Assembly (NCBI GenBank): GCA_019322855.1
Contig: JAHWIA010000028.1
Coordinates: 1-9,295, forward strand
Direction: 5' to 3'
Length of the DNA stretch: 9,295 nucleotides
Source of the DNA: Candidatus Woesearchaeota archaeon
Lineage (GTDB): Archaea > Nanobdellota > Nanobdellia > Woesearchaeales > WJKV01
The translations under genes and the position numbers were made by a program. Positions 1 through 5,021 of the stretch are shown one piece after another. Below the pieces are notes generated by a model, which saw nothing but the letters and a program-made list of their open reading frames with translations, was not told the DNA's origin and did no database searches. Position 1 is the first letter of the stretch. Every line of letters starts with the position of its first letter.

Positions 1-1022
1 AGGGCATGGGAACAATAAACTGGGACCAGAGCACATTCAATTTAGAAGTCGATCCAGATGCAAGCGGCACAGTACAGATGGATGAATTCGAAAATATAAC
101 TGAGTTTGGAGAGATAAACTTGTCTACAGAATATGAAATTGAAGTGGAGACTCCCACACATGTAAAATCTTTGTTTGATAATTTCGAGCAAAGGATTTCC
201 AATCTCACATTATACACAAAAGACAAGAAGACAGGCGAGTTCATCAGCGGCGTTAGTATAGAATTTATATGTGGAAAGTATAAGGCAGCATCCCTCGGCA
301 CTTCAGAATTATTGCAGTCAGGAAAAAGAGGCTTGATAACCCAAGCACCTATCTGTTACGGAGACGGAAGGTTGAGATTTGACAAGCTTGGTTATGATAC
401 TTTGACATTAGGGCCAATCACAACAGCTGTCGATGGCAGTCAAGTTCTGACTGCAGAGCTAGAGCCTGTCAGGACGCAGGAAGTTTCTTTGAGAAAAGTC
501 GCGCGTTTTGTTCCTTCAGGAGAAAATGTTTCCATAATAGAGTTTGATCCGCATCAGCCGTTGGAATTTTATGAGAATGCAATAGTTGTGATGGAAAAAG
601 AACAAATATCTCCTTACGACAGTCAGCTTACAGTTGCCATAAATTTCAAGACGCCGGACAACCAATTCATTGAGATTCCGCCAGGCGAATACAGTGTAAT
701 GATAATATTGATGGACAGCAGGAATATGACAATCCCTGCAGAGACAAGAACTTATGAAGCAGATGATGAAGAAGTAGAAGTCGTCATTCCATCAATGACA
801 TTTGATGAGGGTCTGATGAGTGGAGGTCTGGAATACAATATTGAAACTTGCGGCACAGTATCTATATATGACTATCTTTTGGATGAAGACAATGTGCTTG
901 AACTCAGGGCTTTGCTTTTGAAACGGCCGTTTGTAAAAGTGGAAGAAGTTTCAGAGATAGGAAGAATATCAGAATACACAAACAAGAGCTGTATAAAATT
1001 AAGACCTACTTTCATATCTTAG
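1..1022 (+). CDS. C-terminal part of a beta-rich secreted or surface protein (5' end outside window)
   Basis: The frame is open to the left edge and ends with TAG at 1020-1022. The first ATG (6) gives 338 residues but no signal peptide, and the AGGG at 1-4 is too close to serve as its ribosome site, so I read this as the tail of a longer protein. Numbering from that ATG, residues about 66-155 look like a carboxypeptidase-regulatory or PEGA-like beta sandwich: GVSIEFICG (C89), then PICYGDGRLRFDKLGY (C117), a Cys pair that could form a disulfide. A second beta domain follows (about 165-265, with IPPGEYSVMIIL). A C-terminal segment has another Cys pair (C282, C329). I see no transmembrane helix in the visible part. 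Extracellular location and adhesive or structural role are inferred from fold style only; the exact family is not recognised. It converges on the next gene with overlapping stops. Confidence 0.7.
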   Translation, partial: GMGTINWDQSTFNLEVDPDASGTVQMDEFENITEFGEINLSTEYEIEVETPTHVKSLFDNFEQRISNLTLYTKDKKTGEFISGVSIEFICGKYKAASLGTSELLQSGKRGLITQAPICYGDGRLRFDKLGYDTLTLGPITTAVDGSQVLTAELEPVRTQEVSLRKVARFVPSGENVSIIEFDPHQPLEFYENAIVVMEKEQISPYDSQLTVAINFKTPDNQFIEIPPGEYSVMIILMDSRNMTIPAETRTYEADDEEVEVVIPSMTFDEGLMSGGLEYNIETCGTVSIYDYLLDEDNVLELRALLLKRPFVKVEEVSEIGRISEYTNKSCIKLRPTFIS

Positions 1023-1828
1023 GTCACAGGCGTGACTGATTGTTTGGCAACAGCAAGAAGTTCTTCTGTATTATACTGTCTCGTCCTTCCTAGACTTCTG
1101 CAGCTCAACTGACGATACTTATTCTCTATCTTGTCACAGACAGTGAAATCTCCGCTGAACGCGAACATGATATAACAGCTGTCCCTGTAAGAACTTTCAT
1201 CTATCTGGGCGCAATATTTTGATTTAGTATTTTTTAATGCAAGATGCTTGAAACAAATGTTTTGTTTTTCTTGTGCAATAGAAGTACAGTAATCAAGGCC
1301 CTTGCTCTCGCTCGATTTTTCAAGCACAGTCTCTATTTCAAAAGCAGAAGGTTCTGGTGCGCCTTCTTCAACCAACGGCCGTATGATGATTTCTTCCTCA
1401 GGCTCTTCTGGCACAACAACAGGTTCTGGTTCTTCTTCCTCTTCTACAGGCGCAGGTTCAGGACTGGGTTCTGGAGAAGGAACCTCTTCTATCACAGGGC
1501 CTGTAACTTCTTCTCCTACTGGCGCAGGAATCCTTATTTCAGCTTCTGGCTCTTCTCCGCCTATGAAGAAGACGAGCCCTAGACCGACAGCTCCGATAAC
1601 AACCACGATGATGAGCAGATAAACAAGAAATCTTCCTGAGATGTGAATAGAAGGCAAAATCTTTTTCTTCGCTGGTTTATATAAAAGATCAACAGCAGAG
1701 TTTACTAATTGCGCATCATAACCTTTGCTTATCAGATAATTCCTTAAGGTAGTTATGCTGTAGCCTGCCTCTTTTTGTTTCTTCAGATAACTTGCAAGTT
1801 GTTCTACCTGTCTCTGATTATACGCCAT
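1019..1828 (-). CDS. Single-pass membrane protein with Pro/Glu stalk and three Cys-pair repeats
   Basis: 269 residues. Residues 1-52 form a small helical domain (QVEQLASYLKKQKEAGYS, then a second helix-rich part). K/R-rich 52-66 leads into one transmembrane helix at about 67-89 (FLVYLLIIVVVIGAVGLGLV). Residues 91-160 are a Pro/Glu stalk with PEP, EEE and PVV runs. Residues 178-250 hold six Cys at 181/192, 206/218 and 231/243: three units of about 25 residues, each with C-x10 or 11-C and partly shared features such as CxxI and (R)DSCY. The positive flank at 52-66 suggests the N-domain is cytoplasmic and the Cys domain outside, where disulfides could form. I recall similar Cys-repeat membrane proteins in DPANN genomes, but no function is known to me. 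The start ATG at 1828 sits about 27 nt from a TATA-like box, fitting leaderless translation. The stop overlaps the convergent gene by 4 bp. Confidence 0.8.
   Translation of the reverse strand: MAYNQRQVEQLASYLKKQKEAGYSITTLRNYLISKGYDAQLVNSAVDLLYKPAKKKILPSIHISGRFLVYLLIIVVVIGAVGLGLVFFIGGEEPEAEIRIPAPVGEEVTGPVIEEVPSPEPSPEPAPVEEEEEPEPVVVPEEPEEEIIIRPLVEEGAPEPSAFEIETVLEKSSESKGLDYCTSIAQEKQNICFKHLALKNTKSKYCAQIDESSYRDSCYIMFAFSGDFTVCDKIENKYRQLSCRSLGRTRQYNTEELLAVAKQSVTPVT
1023..1036. terminator. Possible hairpin at a convergent gene end
   Basis: A perfect inverted repeat, GTCAC-AGGC-GTGAC, begins directly after the plus-strand TAG. It lies inside the last codons of the minus-strand gene. It could act as a 3'-end hairpin for the plus transcript. 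No long T tract follows, so termination is a guess. Confidence 0.3.
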
Positions 1829-1851
1829 CAGAAAGAAATAAGTTAAATTGG

Positions 1852-1859
1852 TTTTTAAG
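1852..1859 (-). promoter_or_regulatory. TATA-like box of the Cys-repeat membrane protein gene
   Basis: The minus-strand sequence CTTAAAAA is centred about 27 nt before the ATG at 1828. No Shine-Dalgarno sequence lies in between, so a leaderless transcript is predicted. Confidence 0.5.
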
Positions 1860-1870
1860 CTTTTTTGTTT

Positions 1871-1893
1871 GAAAAAGAAAAAAGAAAAGAAAA
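1871..1893 (-). terminator. T-rich tract after the 83-residue protein gene
   Basis: On the minus strand a run of T broken by single C bases starts 6 nt after the TAA at 1899-1901. Archaeal RNA polymerase commonly terminates in such U-rich tracts without a hairpin. Confidence 0.5.
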
Positions 1894-1898
1894 CTGGC

Positions 1899-2150
1899 TT
1901 ATGCAGTAGCCTTTTCCAATTGTTTCAATGCAAGAAACTCGTATGCCTTGCCAAGAACAACCATTGCTTTTGGCAGGTCATTGACAGTCATGCTGTTGCT
2001 TGTCTGCCATTCGTCATCCTTGTCCTTGTAGTTTCTTTCAAAACTCACTGTCTTGAACTGAGAGATCTTTCCGTCTCTCTTAGCTTCATTTTTCCATACA
2101 GTGGCGCTGATATTGCCGACCCTGAATTTTTGTTCTGGTTTTTGTCCCAT
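1899..2150 (-). CDS. Conserved-looking 83-residue protein of unknown function
   Basis: The start ATG at 2150 has a GAGGTG ribosome site 7 nt upstream, which makes this a real gene despite its size. Sequence pattern: strand at about 9-19 (KFRVGNISATVW), strand at about 31-40 (QFKTVSFERNY), a turn (KDKDDE), strand at 48-56 (WQTSNSMTV), then an amphipathic helix at 57-80 starting NDLPKAMVVLGKAYEFLALK. I recall similar short proteins in archaea and candidate-phylum bacteria, but no named function. A sheet followed by a C-terminal helix is compatible with a PC4-like single-strand nucleic-acid binder; this is only a fold guess. It stands on the same strand as tfe and hjc. A box about 85-90 nt upstream would give a leader of about 60 nt. 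Confidence 0.8.
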   Translation of the reverse strand: MGQKPEQKFRVGNISATVWKNEAKRDGKISQFKTVSFERNYKDKDDEWQTSNSMTVNDLPKAMVVLGKAYEFLALKQLEKATA

Positions 2151-2157
2151 TTTTATA

Positions 2158-2163
2158 CACCTC
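2158..2163 (-). promoter_or_regulatory. Ribosome binding site GAGGTG
   Basis: A match to the archaeal anti-Shine-Dalgarno, 7 nt before the ATG at 2150. It fixes the start of the 83-residue protein. Confidence 0.75.
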
Positions 2164-2233
2164 GATCTAATTCATTCTTTTTTACATACAATTCAGAACT
2201 TTGCAAAGTCTACCAAGAATAGTGTATAGAAGA

Positions 2234-2241
2234 CTTAAAAG
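2234..2241 (-). promoter_or_regulatory. Possible TATA-like box for the 83-residue protein gene
   Basis: CTTTTAAG on the minus strand, between the tfe stop and the next gene. If used, transcription starts near 2211 and leaves a leader of about 60 nt. A-rich stretches nearer the gene (around 2175-2190) are alternatives, so the assignment is weak. Confidence 0.3.
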
Positions 2242-2268
2242 CTTTTATGTGAAAAATTTAGAATTATT

Positions 2269-2775
2269 TTATTCTGATTTCAGGAATTTCTCTATCTCTT
2301 TGATCTCTTTCTTTATCTCTTTAATCTTCTCTTTATTATCTTCCTGTACCAGAAGTTCCCAGCATTCAGGACATTTGTATTGGAATTCTACTGCATTCTC
2401 AAAACCTATTCTCATGCACTTGTTATCACATGTAAAGAAATGATTCTCTTGTTCTCTTTTCAATCGCTCCTTCAATCTATCAAGTCTGTCTTCTTTGAGC
2501 TTTAATACAACAAACTTGATCTGCTTCAATTTAAAGGTCCAGTAATAAATGTACCATCCTTTTCTCTTGTCTTTCCGCCTGATAAAACTTACAAGATTGT
2601 GCTTCAGAAGCCGGTAAAGCATGTTTCTGGTCTGGTTGACCTCCATCTTCAATGCTTCTGCCAGCTTGAACTCGCTGAAATTCTTCTTGTTCTTCAGCTT
2701 CATAACTAAAGGCACTACATCGTTTCCTGCGGTTTCAGAAATAACATTCTCAATAAGATTGTTTGTCAGCCTCAT
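2269..2775 (-). CDS. tfe: Transcription initiation factor TFE, alpha subunit
   Basis: 168 residues. TFE alpha is the archaeal counterpart of TFIIE-alpha; it binds the RNA polymerase clamp and helps open the promoter with TBP and TFB. Residues about 1-85 fit the winged helix: FSEFKLAEALKMEVNQTRNMLYRLLKHNLVSF, then the basic wing RRKDKRKGWYIYYWTF. A charged helix (about 88-110) links to a zinc ribbon: C116-x3-C120, GFENAVEFQYKCPEC with C135-x2-C138. The first Cys pair is spaced CX3C instead of CX2C, and W139 stands where Gly is common. After the ribbon comes a Lys/Glu-rich helix (145-168). No TFE-beta gene is seen here. The start has AAGGGA 5 nt upstream and a strong promoter. The length is near the usual 160-180 residues. 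Confidence 0.93.
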   Translation of the reverse strand: MRLTNNLIENVISETAGNDVVPLVMKLKNKKNFSEFKLAEALKMEVNQTRNMLYRLLKHNLVSFIRRKDKRKGWYIYYWTFKLKQIKFVVLKLKEDRLDRLKERLKREQENHFFTCDNKCMRIGFENAVEFQYKCPECWELLVQEDNKEKIKEIKKEIKEIEKFLKSE

Positions 2776-2814
2776 TTGAATCCCTTAAAATAGTATGATT
2801 TTCGTCCAGCTTAT

Positions 2815-2830
2815 TATATAAAACTTTCGC
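2815..2830 (-). promoter_or_regulatory. BRE/TATA promoter of tfe
   Basis: On the minus strand GCGAAAG (BRE-like, purine-rich) is followed by TTTTATATA. Transcription would start near 2793, leaving a leader of about 18 nt that contains AAGGGA at 2781-2786, 5 nt from the ATG at 2775. Confidence 0.65.
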
Positions 2831-2839
2831 TTTTTATTC

Positions 2840-3235
2840 TCACAGATCTTTGGTGATAAGGTCATTAAACCTAAGCCCTTTTTCTTTTGCAACATCCATA
2901 TTAATCAAAAATTTAGTTCTTTTAGCTTCAAGATGTTCTATTGGAAGGAATAACCATTCAGTCCTGTCAAAACGAACACCGAACCAGCATTCTGCTCCGA
3001 ATCTTGAGCAAAAATCTATCAATTGATCCACATCTTCCTTATTCACATATAGCTTGCTATTCTTGGAAGCTTTGCATTCTATAGCCAAATTTCTCTTGCC
3101 ATTGCTCGCGATGATGTCAGGGCAAGGAATGGGTGCGCTTCCACTGCCAGCTACCCTGATGGGCATCCAATCGCTCTTCCAGAATAGATGGATCAGTTCT
3201 CTTTCAGCATTAATCCCCTTCTTTTTTCTGCTCAT
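2840..3235 (-). CDS. hjc: Holliday junction resolvase Hjc
   Basis: 131 residues, normal for the family. Hjc is a dimeric endonuclease that cuts four-way DNA junctions in recombination and fork restart. The PD-(D/E)xK core is complete: N-terminal KKKGINAERELIHLF with E11 matching the family's first catalytic Glu; RVAGSGSAPIPCPDIIA with the AGSGS loop and D40; LAIECKASK with E53 and K55. A Tyr (Y63) follows, as in family members. The C-terminal part (about 66-131) completes the sheet, with LINMDVAKEKGLRFNDLIT. The start ATG at 3235 is about 27 nt from a TATA box, so the mRNA is probably leaderless even though AGGGGT abuts the start. The gene is divergent from the histone gene. Confidence 0.93.
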   Translation of the reverse strand: MSRKKKGINAERELIHLFWKSDWMPIRVAGSGSAPIPCPDIIASNGKRNLAIECKASKNSKLYVNKEDVDQLIDFCSRFGAECWFGVRFDRTEWLFLPIEHLEAKRTKFLINMDVAKEKGLRFNDLITKDL

Positions 3236-3256
3236 ACCCCTATTATTAGCATATGG

Positions 3257-3267
3257 ATTTTTAAAAT
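3257..3267 (-). promoter_or_regulatory. TATA box of hjc
   Basis: Minus-strand ATTTTAAAAAT is centred 27 nt upstream of the hjc ATG. This spacing predicts transcription starting at or next to the start codon. Confidence 0.6.
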
Positions 3268-3278
3268 TATCTTTTAAC

Positions 3279-3293
3279 CGAAGGATTTATAAA
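3279..3293 (+). promoter_or_regulatory. BRE/TATA promoter of the histone gene
   Basis: CGAAGG (BRE-like) precedes TTTATAAA at 3286-3293, centred about 27 nt before the ATG at 3317. There is no Shine-Dalgarno motif beyond a weak AGG touching the start, so a leaderless or nearly leaderless mRNA is predicted. It shares an 81-bp intergenic region with the hjc promoter. Confidence 0.65.
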
Positions 3294-3316
3294 CAATCTA
3301 AAACATAATCATTAGG

Positions 3317-3535
3317 ATGACTCAAAAACCTACAAAGAAATTGCTTCCATTGGCAGCAATGGAATCCATCATGAGAAAGGCTGGAGCGCCAAGAGTCAGT
3401 GAAAGCGCAAAAGTCGCACTAAAAGAGGTAATAGAAGACATTGGTAGAGAAATCGCTCTCAGGGCAGTGCAATTTGCCAAGCATTCTGGCAGGAAAACAG
3501 TGAAGCCTGCGGATGTAAAATTAGCAGCCAAATAG
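3317..3535 (+). CDS. Archaeal histone (HMf family)
   Basis: 72 residues, a single tailless histone fold. Archaeal histones form dimers that stack and wrap DNA. Helix 1 contains LPLAAMESIMRKAG (9-23), loop L1 carries APRVS (24-28, R26 DNA-facing by family knowledge), the long helix 2 runs about 29-55, loop L2 has SGRKTVK (57-63, the diagnostic RKTV motif), and helix 3 is PADVKLAAK (64-72). It differs from methanogen histones mainly by a slightly longer basic N-terminus (MTQKPTKK). It is followed after 58 bp by PCNA, which has its own promoter, so the two may be expressed separately while sharing an S-phase-like chromatin/replication theme. Confidence 0.95.
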   Translation: MTQKPTKKLLPLAAMESIMRKAGAPRVSESAKVALKEVIEDIGREIALRAVQFAKHSGRKTVKPADVKLAAK

Positions 3536-3540
3536 GAGCA

Positions 3541-3553
3541 AAATTTAAATATT
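3541..3553 (+). promoter_or_regulatory. TATA-like promoter of the PCNA gene
   Basis: AAATTTAAATATT lies just after the histone stop. A start near 3573 would give a leader of about 20 nt with a GGGGGT ribosome site at 3580-3585, 8 nt before the ATG at 3594. Confidence 0.55.
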
Positions 3554-3593
3554 ACCTTGTAATATTCTGATACCAATAAGGGGGTAACTTTGA

Positions 3594-4331
3594 ATGAAAC
3601 TTACTTTAGCAGAGCCTAGATATTTAAAAGACAGCATAACAGTAATTTCAGAGCTGGTCAATGAAGCCAGATTCAAGATTACAAAGGATGCTGTTGAACT
3701 GGTTGCAATGGACCCTGCCAACGTGGCAATGGTCATCTTCAAGCTACTATCAAGTTCTTTTGTAGAATATGCAGTTGATACTGATACTGAATTATCCATC
3801 AACTTGGACAATCTGAAAAAGATCCTGAGAAGAGCAGGACCTTCAGATCTCTTGACATTGGAATTGGATAATGCAAAACTTAAGATCACTCTCAAAGGCA
3901 AGAGCACGAGAACCTTTTCTTTGCCGATACTTGAACTTGAAGAAAAGGAACAGAAGATTCCAGACTTACAGTTCCCAGTCACAGTCAATACTAACACGAC
4001 AGTTATTGCAGAGGCAATCGAGGATGTTGACATTGTCGCAGAATCAGTCAGCCTGGAAGCTGCGCCTAACAGTTTCATAATATCTGCAGAAGGCGATCTT
4101 TCAAAAGCAAAGATAGAGATAGCAGAGGATGACGAAACCAAAATTCAATCAAAGAGCAAGGCAAAAGCAAGATACAGCATAGAATACCTGAAAAAGATAA
4201 TCAAGGGAAGCAAACTGGCAAACAATGTGTCATTGCAGTTCAACAAAGACTATCCATTAAGGGTTGAATACAAAGTCATTGATAAACTACTGCTGGCATT
4301 CATCCTTGCACCAAGAGTGGACACTGATTAA
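3594..4331 (+). CDS. pcn: DNA polymerase sliding clamp (PCNA)
   Basis: 245 residues, the standard length. PCNA is a homotrimeric ring that tethers DNA polymerases, FEN1, ligase and other PIP-box proteins to DNA. Domain 1 covers about 1-110, with FKITKDAVELVAMDPANVAMV (27-47), the typical clamp motif, and INLDNLKKILRRAGPSDLLTL (69-89). The interdomain connector is about 112-128 (rich in Glu/Lys). Domain 2 covers about 129-245, with VDIVAESVSLEA and YSIEYLKKIIKGSKLANNVSLQF, and ends in LAFILAPRVDTD, the conserved C-terminal signature. The start is supported by the GGGGGT site and by family alignment (MKLTLAEPRYLKD). It is probably the only clamp gene needed, but a paralogue elsewhere cannot be excluded. 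Confidence 0.96.
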   Translation: MKLTLAEPRYLKDSITVISELVNEARFKITKDAVELVAMDPANVAMVIFKLLSSSFVEYAVDTDTELSINLDNLKKILRRAGPSDLLTLELDNAKLKITLKGKSTRTFSLPILELEEKEQKIPDLQFPVTVNTNTTVIAEAIEDVDIVAESVSLEAAPNSFIISAEGDLSKAKIEIAEDDETKIQSKSKAKARYSIEYLKKIIKGSKLANNVSLQFNKDYPLRVEYKVIDKLLLAFILAPRVDTD

Positions 4332-4350
4332 ATTTTTCTTACTATTTTTC
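4332..4350 (+). terminator. T-rich tract after PCNA
   Basis: Two T runs (AATTTTTCTT and CTATTTTTC) immediately follow the TAA at 4329-4331 with no clear hairpin, a pattern suited to archaeal intrinsic termination. Confidence 0.5.
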
Positions 4351-4360
4351 ATTAATATTC

Positions 4361-4373
4361 TTCTATTGTAGAA
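4361..4373. repeat. Short inverted repeat TTCTA-TTG-TAGAA
   Basis: A perfect 5-bp dyad lies upstream of the TATA-like box of the next operon. A related but imperfect sequence (TCTATTCTACAGAAT) recurs at 4404-4418, around the predicted transcription start. The pair could be an operator, or chance in AT-rich DNA. Confidence 0.25.
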
Positions 4374-4381
4374 ATTTTTAG

Positions 4382-4395
4382 AAAAGTTATTAAAT
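4382..4395 (+). promoter_or_regulatory. TATA-like promoter of the small OB-like gene pair
   Basis: AAAAGTTATTAAAT is the best BRE/TATA-like stretch in the 97-bp gap. Transcription from about 4416 would leave a leader of 10-20 nt carrying the GAGGTG site. Confidence 0.45.
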
Positions 4396-4425
4396 GAGTT
4401 TGCTCTATTCTACAGAATAAACAAA

Positions 4426-4431
4426 GAGGTG
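4426..4431 (+). promoter_or_regulatory. GAGGTG ribosome site overlapping the apparent GTG start
   Basis: This is the same GAGGTG motif that serves the genes at 2150, 4684 and 5036. Here the only standard start codon in frame (GTG, 4429-4431) is part of the motif itself. The codon at normal distance (6 nt, 4438-4440) is ATC. Confidence 0.55.
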
Positions 4432-4674
4432 AGCAAAATCGCAAGATTCACAGGTCACATTGTTTCATTGAAATCCAATGGCAAGGAAGTCTGGGGTACT
4501 GTCTCCCAGGACAAAGGAGGAAAGATTGAGCTGAAACCTATTTCTATCAAGAATTTCAAACTTAATATATATGACAAGGTAACTTATGAGAGAGAGATAA
4601 AGAAGGGTTTGTTCGGTCTCACAGGAACAAAAACCTGGGCAGTGAAACTGAAAAAGTTAGATAAAAAGAAATGA
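4429..4674 (+). CDS. Small beta-rich protein, cold-shock/OB-fold-like
   Basis: 81 residues from GTG, 78 if translation begins at ATC 4438. The sequence is strand-rich and basic: RFTGHIVSLKSNGKEVWGTV, then KIELKPISIKNFKLN, IYDKVTYEREIKKG and TKTWAVKLKKL. The pattern G-x-I...G-x-(V/I)...(L/I)-x-D-x-V-x-(F/Y)-E...A-V resembles the cold-shock five-strand barrel, but the RNP aromatic motifs are not present in clear form, so nucleic-acid binding is inference. It starts a two-gene operon. Its TGA (4672-4674) overlaps the ribosome site of the next gene, which argues for translational coupling. No family is recognised with certainty. The C-terminus ends in a Lys-rich tail (LKKLDKKK). Confidence 0.75.
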   Translation: MSKIARFTGHIVSLKSNGKEVWGTVSQDKGGKIELKPISIKNFKLNIYDKVTYEREIKKGLFGLTGTKTWAVKLKKLDKKK

Positions 4675-4678
4675 GGTG
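4673..4678 (+). promoter_or_regulatory. GAGGTG ribosome site overlapping the upstream stop
   Basis: It begins inside the TGA of the upstream gene and lies 5 nt before the ATG at 4684. It fixes this start and suggests coupled translation. Confidence 0.75.
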
Positions 4679-4683
4679 TAATT

Positions 4684-4911
4684 ATGAAGGGTTACAGAAA
4701 AGGAAGGATCAGGGAAATAAATCACGGAAGCAGGGCGAAAGACGTAGGAAAGATAGACAGGATTTTTGGAAAAGTTGTTTACTTCAGAGCACCGAGGAAC
4801 AAATACAAACTGAATGACATGGTTTACTTCAAGATGCTGCCTAATGGCGAAGCAGAGATCGTCGGAAAAGTTGAATCAACAGGTTTGTTCCGACGGAAGA
4901 AAAAGTACTAA
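4684..4911 (+). CDS. Small basic protein, cold-shock/OB-fold-like, second gene of pair
   Basis: 75 residues, strongly basic, with R/K clusters at both ends (GYRKGRIREI; FRRKKKY). The core reads KGRIREINHG, VGKIDRIFGKVVYFRAP, NKYKLNDMVYFKMLPNGEAEIVGKVE. G-x-I...GKI...G-x-V-x-F...(L)-N-D-x-V-x-F-x...A-x-I-V fits the cold-shock strand order better than the upstream protein does, and VVYF resembles the RNP2-like strand. RNA or DNA binding is inferred. Nine bases separate it from the previous gene. The stop is doubled in frame, TAA TAG at 4909-4914. I considered ribosomal protein eL33 (L35Ae) because of size and charge but could not match its motifs. Confidence 0.78.
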   Translation: MKGYRKGRIREINHGSRAKDVGKIDRIFGKVVYFRAPRNKYKLNDMVYFKMLPNGEAEIVGKVESTGLFRRKKKY

Positions 4912-4913
4912 TA

Positions 4914-4939
4914 GAGGAGAATGTCCTCGAAAAGGGACA
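4914..4939 (+). other. Two mutually exclusive short hairpins after the operon
   Basis: GAGGA (4914-4918) can pair with TCCTC (4924-4928). Alternatively TGTCCT (4922-4927) can pair with GGGACA (4934-4939, one G-U pair) around a CGAAAA loop. The two share TCC, so only one can form. No T tract follows at once. Role unknown; a 3'-end processing or termination signal is possible. Confidence 0.3.
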
Positions 4940-4960
4940 ATTTAGTGCCACTTTAAAAAT

Positions 4961-4975
4961 CGAAAAGTTTATATA
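4961..4975 (+). promoter_or_regulatory. Strong BRE/TATA promoter of the 90-residue protein gene
   Basis: CGAAAAG followed by TTTATATA is a close match to the archaeal BRE/TATA consensus and one of the best in the window. Transcription would start near 4996 and leave a leader of about 40 nt. Confidence 0.7.
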
Positions 4976-5002
4976 CTTACCTTTATTTATTATGCTTAGA
5001 CA

Positions 5003-5016
5003 TTAACACATGTTAA
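5003..5016 (+). repeat. Inverted repeat TTAAC-ACAT-GTTAA in the leader
   Basis: A perfect 5-bp dyad with a 4-nt centre ends 5 nt before the GGAGGTGA ribosome site. It may be a weak RNA hairpin or a regulator site at the transcription start; AT-rich chance is also possible. Confidence 0.3.
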
Positions 5017-5021
5017 AAAAC

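Noticed and set aside
1372..1560. Pro/Glu run as a sequencing or assembly artefact
   Set aside because: The frame stays open, codons vary within the run, and the Cys repeats after it are in frame, so it is a genuine stalk.
1302..1622. Ser/Gly-rich open frame on the plus strand
   Set aside because: It mirrors the Pro/Glu stalk of the minus-strand membrane protein; low-complexity coding DNA leaves the opposite strand open.
1848..2222. 124-residue plus-strand frame opposite the 83-residue gene
   Set aside because: It is antisense to a gene that has a proper GAGGTG site and begins in an A/T homopolymer region; its composition (Phe/Cys/Lys) is not protein-like.
3545..4141. 198-residue open frame on the minus strand opposite PCNA
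   Set aside because: It is fully antisense to a certain PCNA gene, is Ser/Leu-rich as expected from the reverse of Asp/Glu/Lys codons, and shows no family motif.
4684..4911. Ribosomal protein eL33 (L35Ae)
   Set aside because: Size and charge fit, but the family's conserved segments cannot be aligned; a cold-shock-like barrel fits the strand pattern better.
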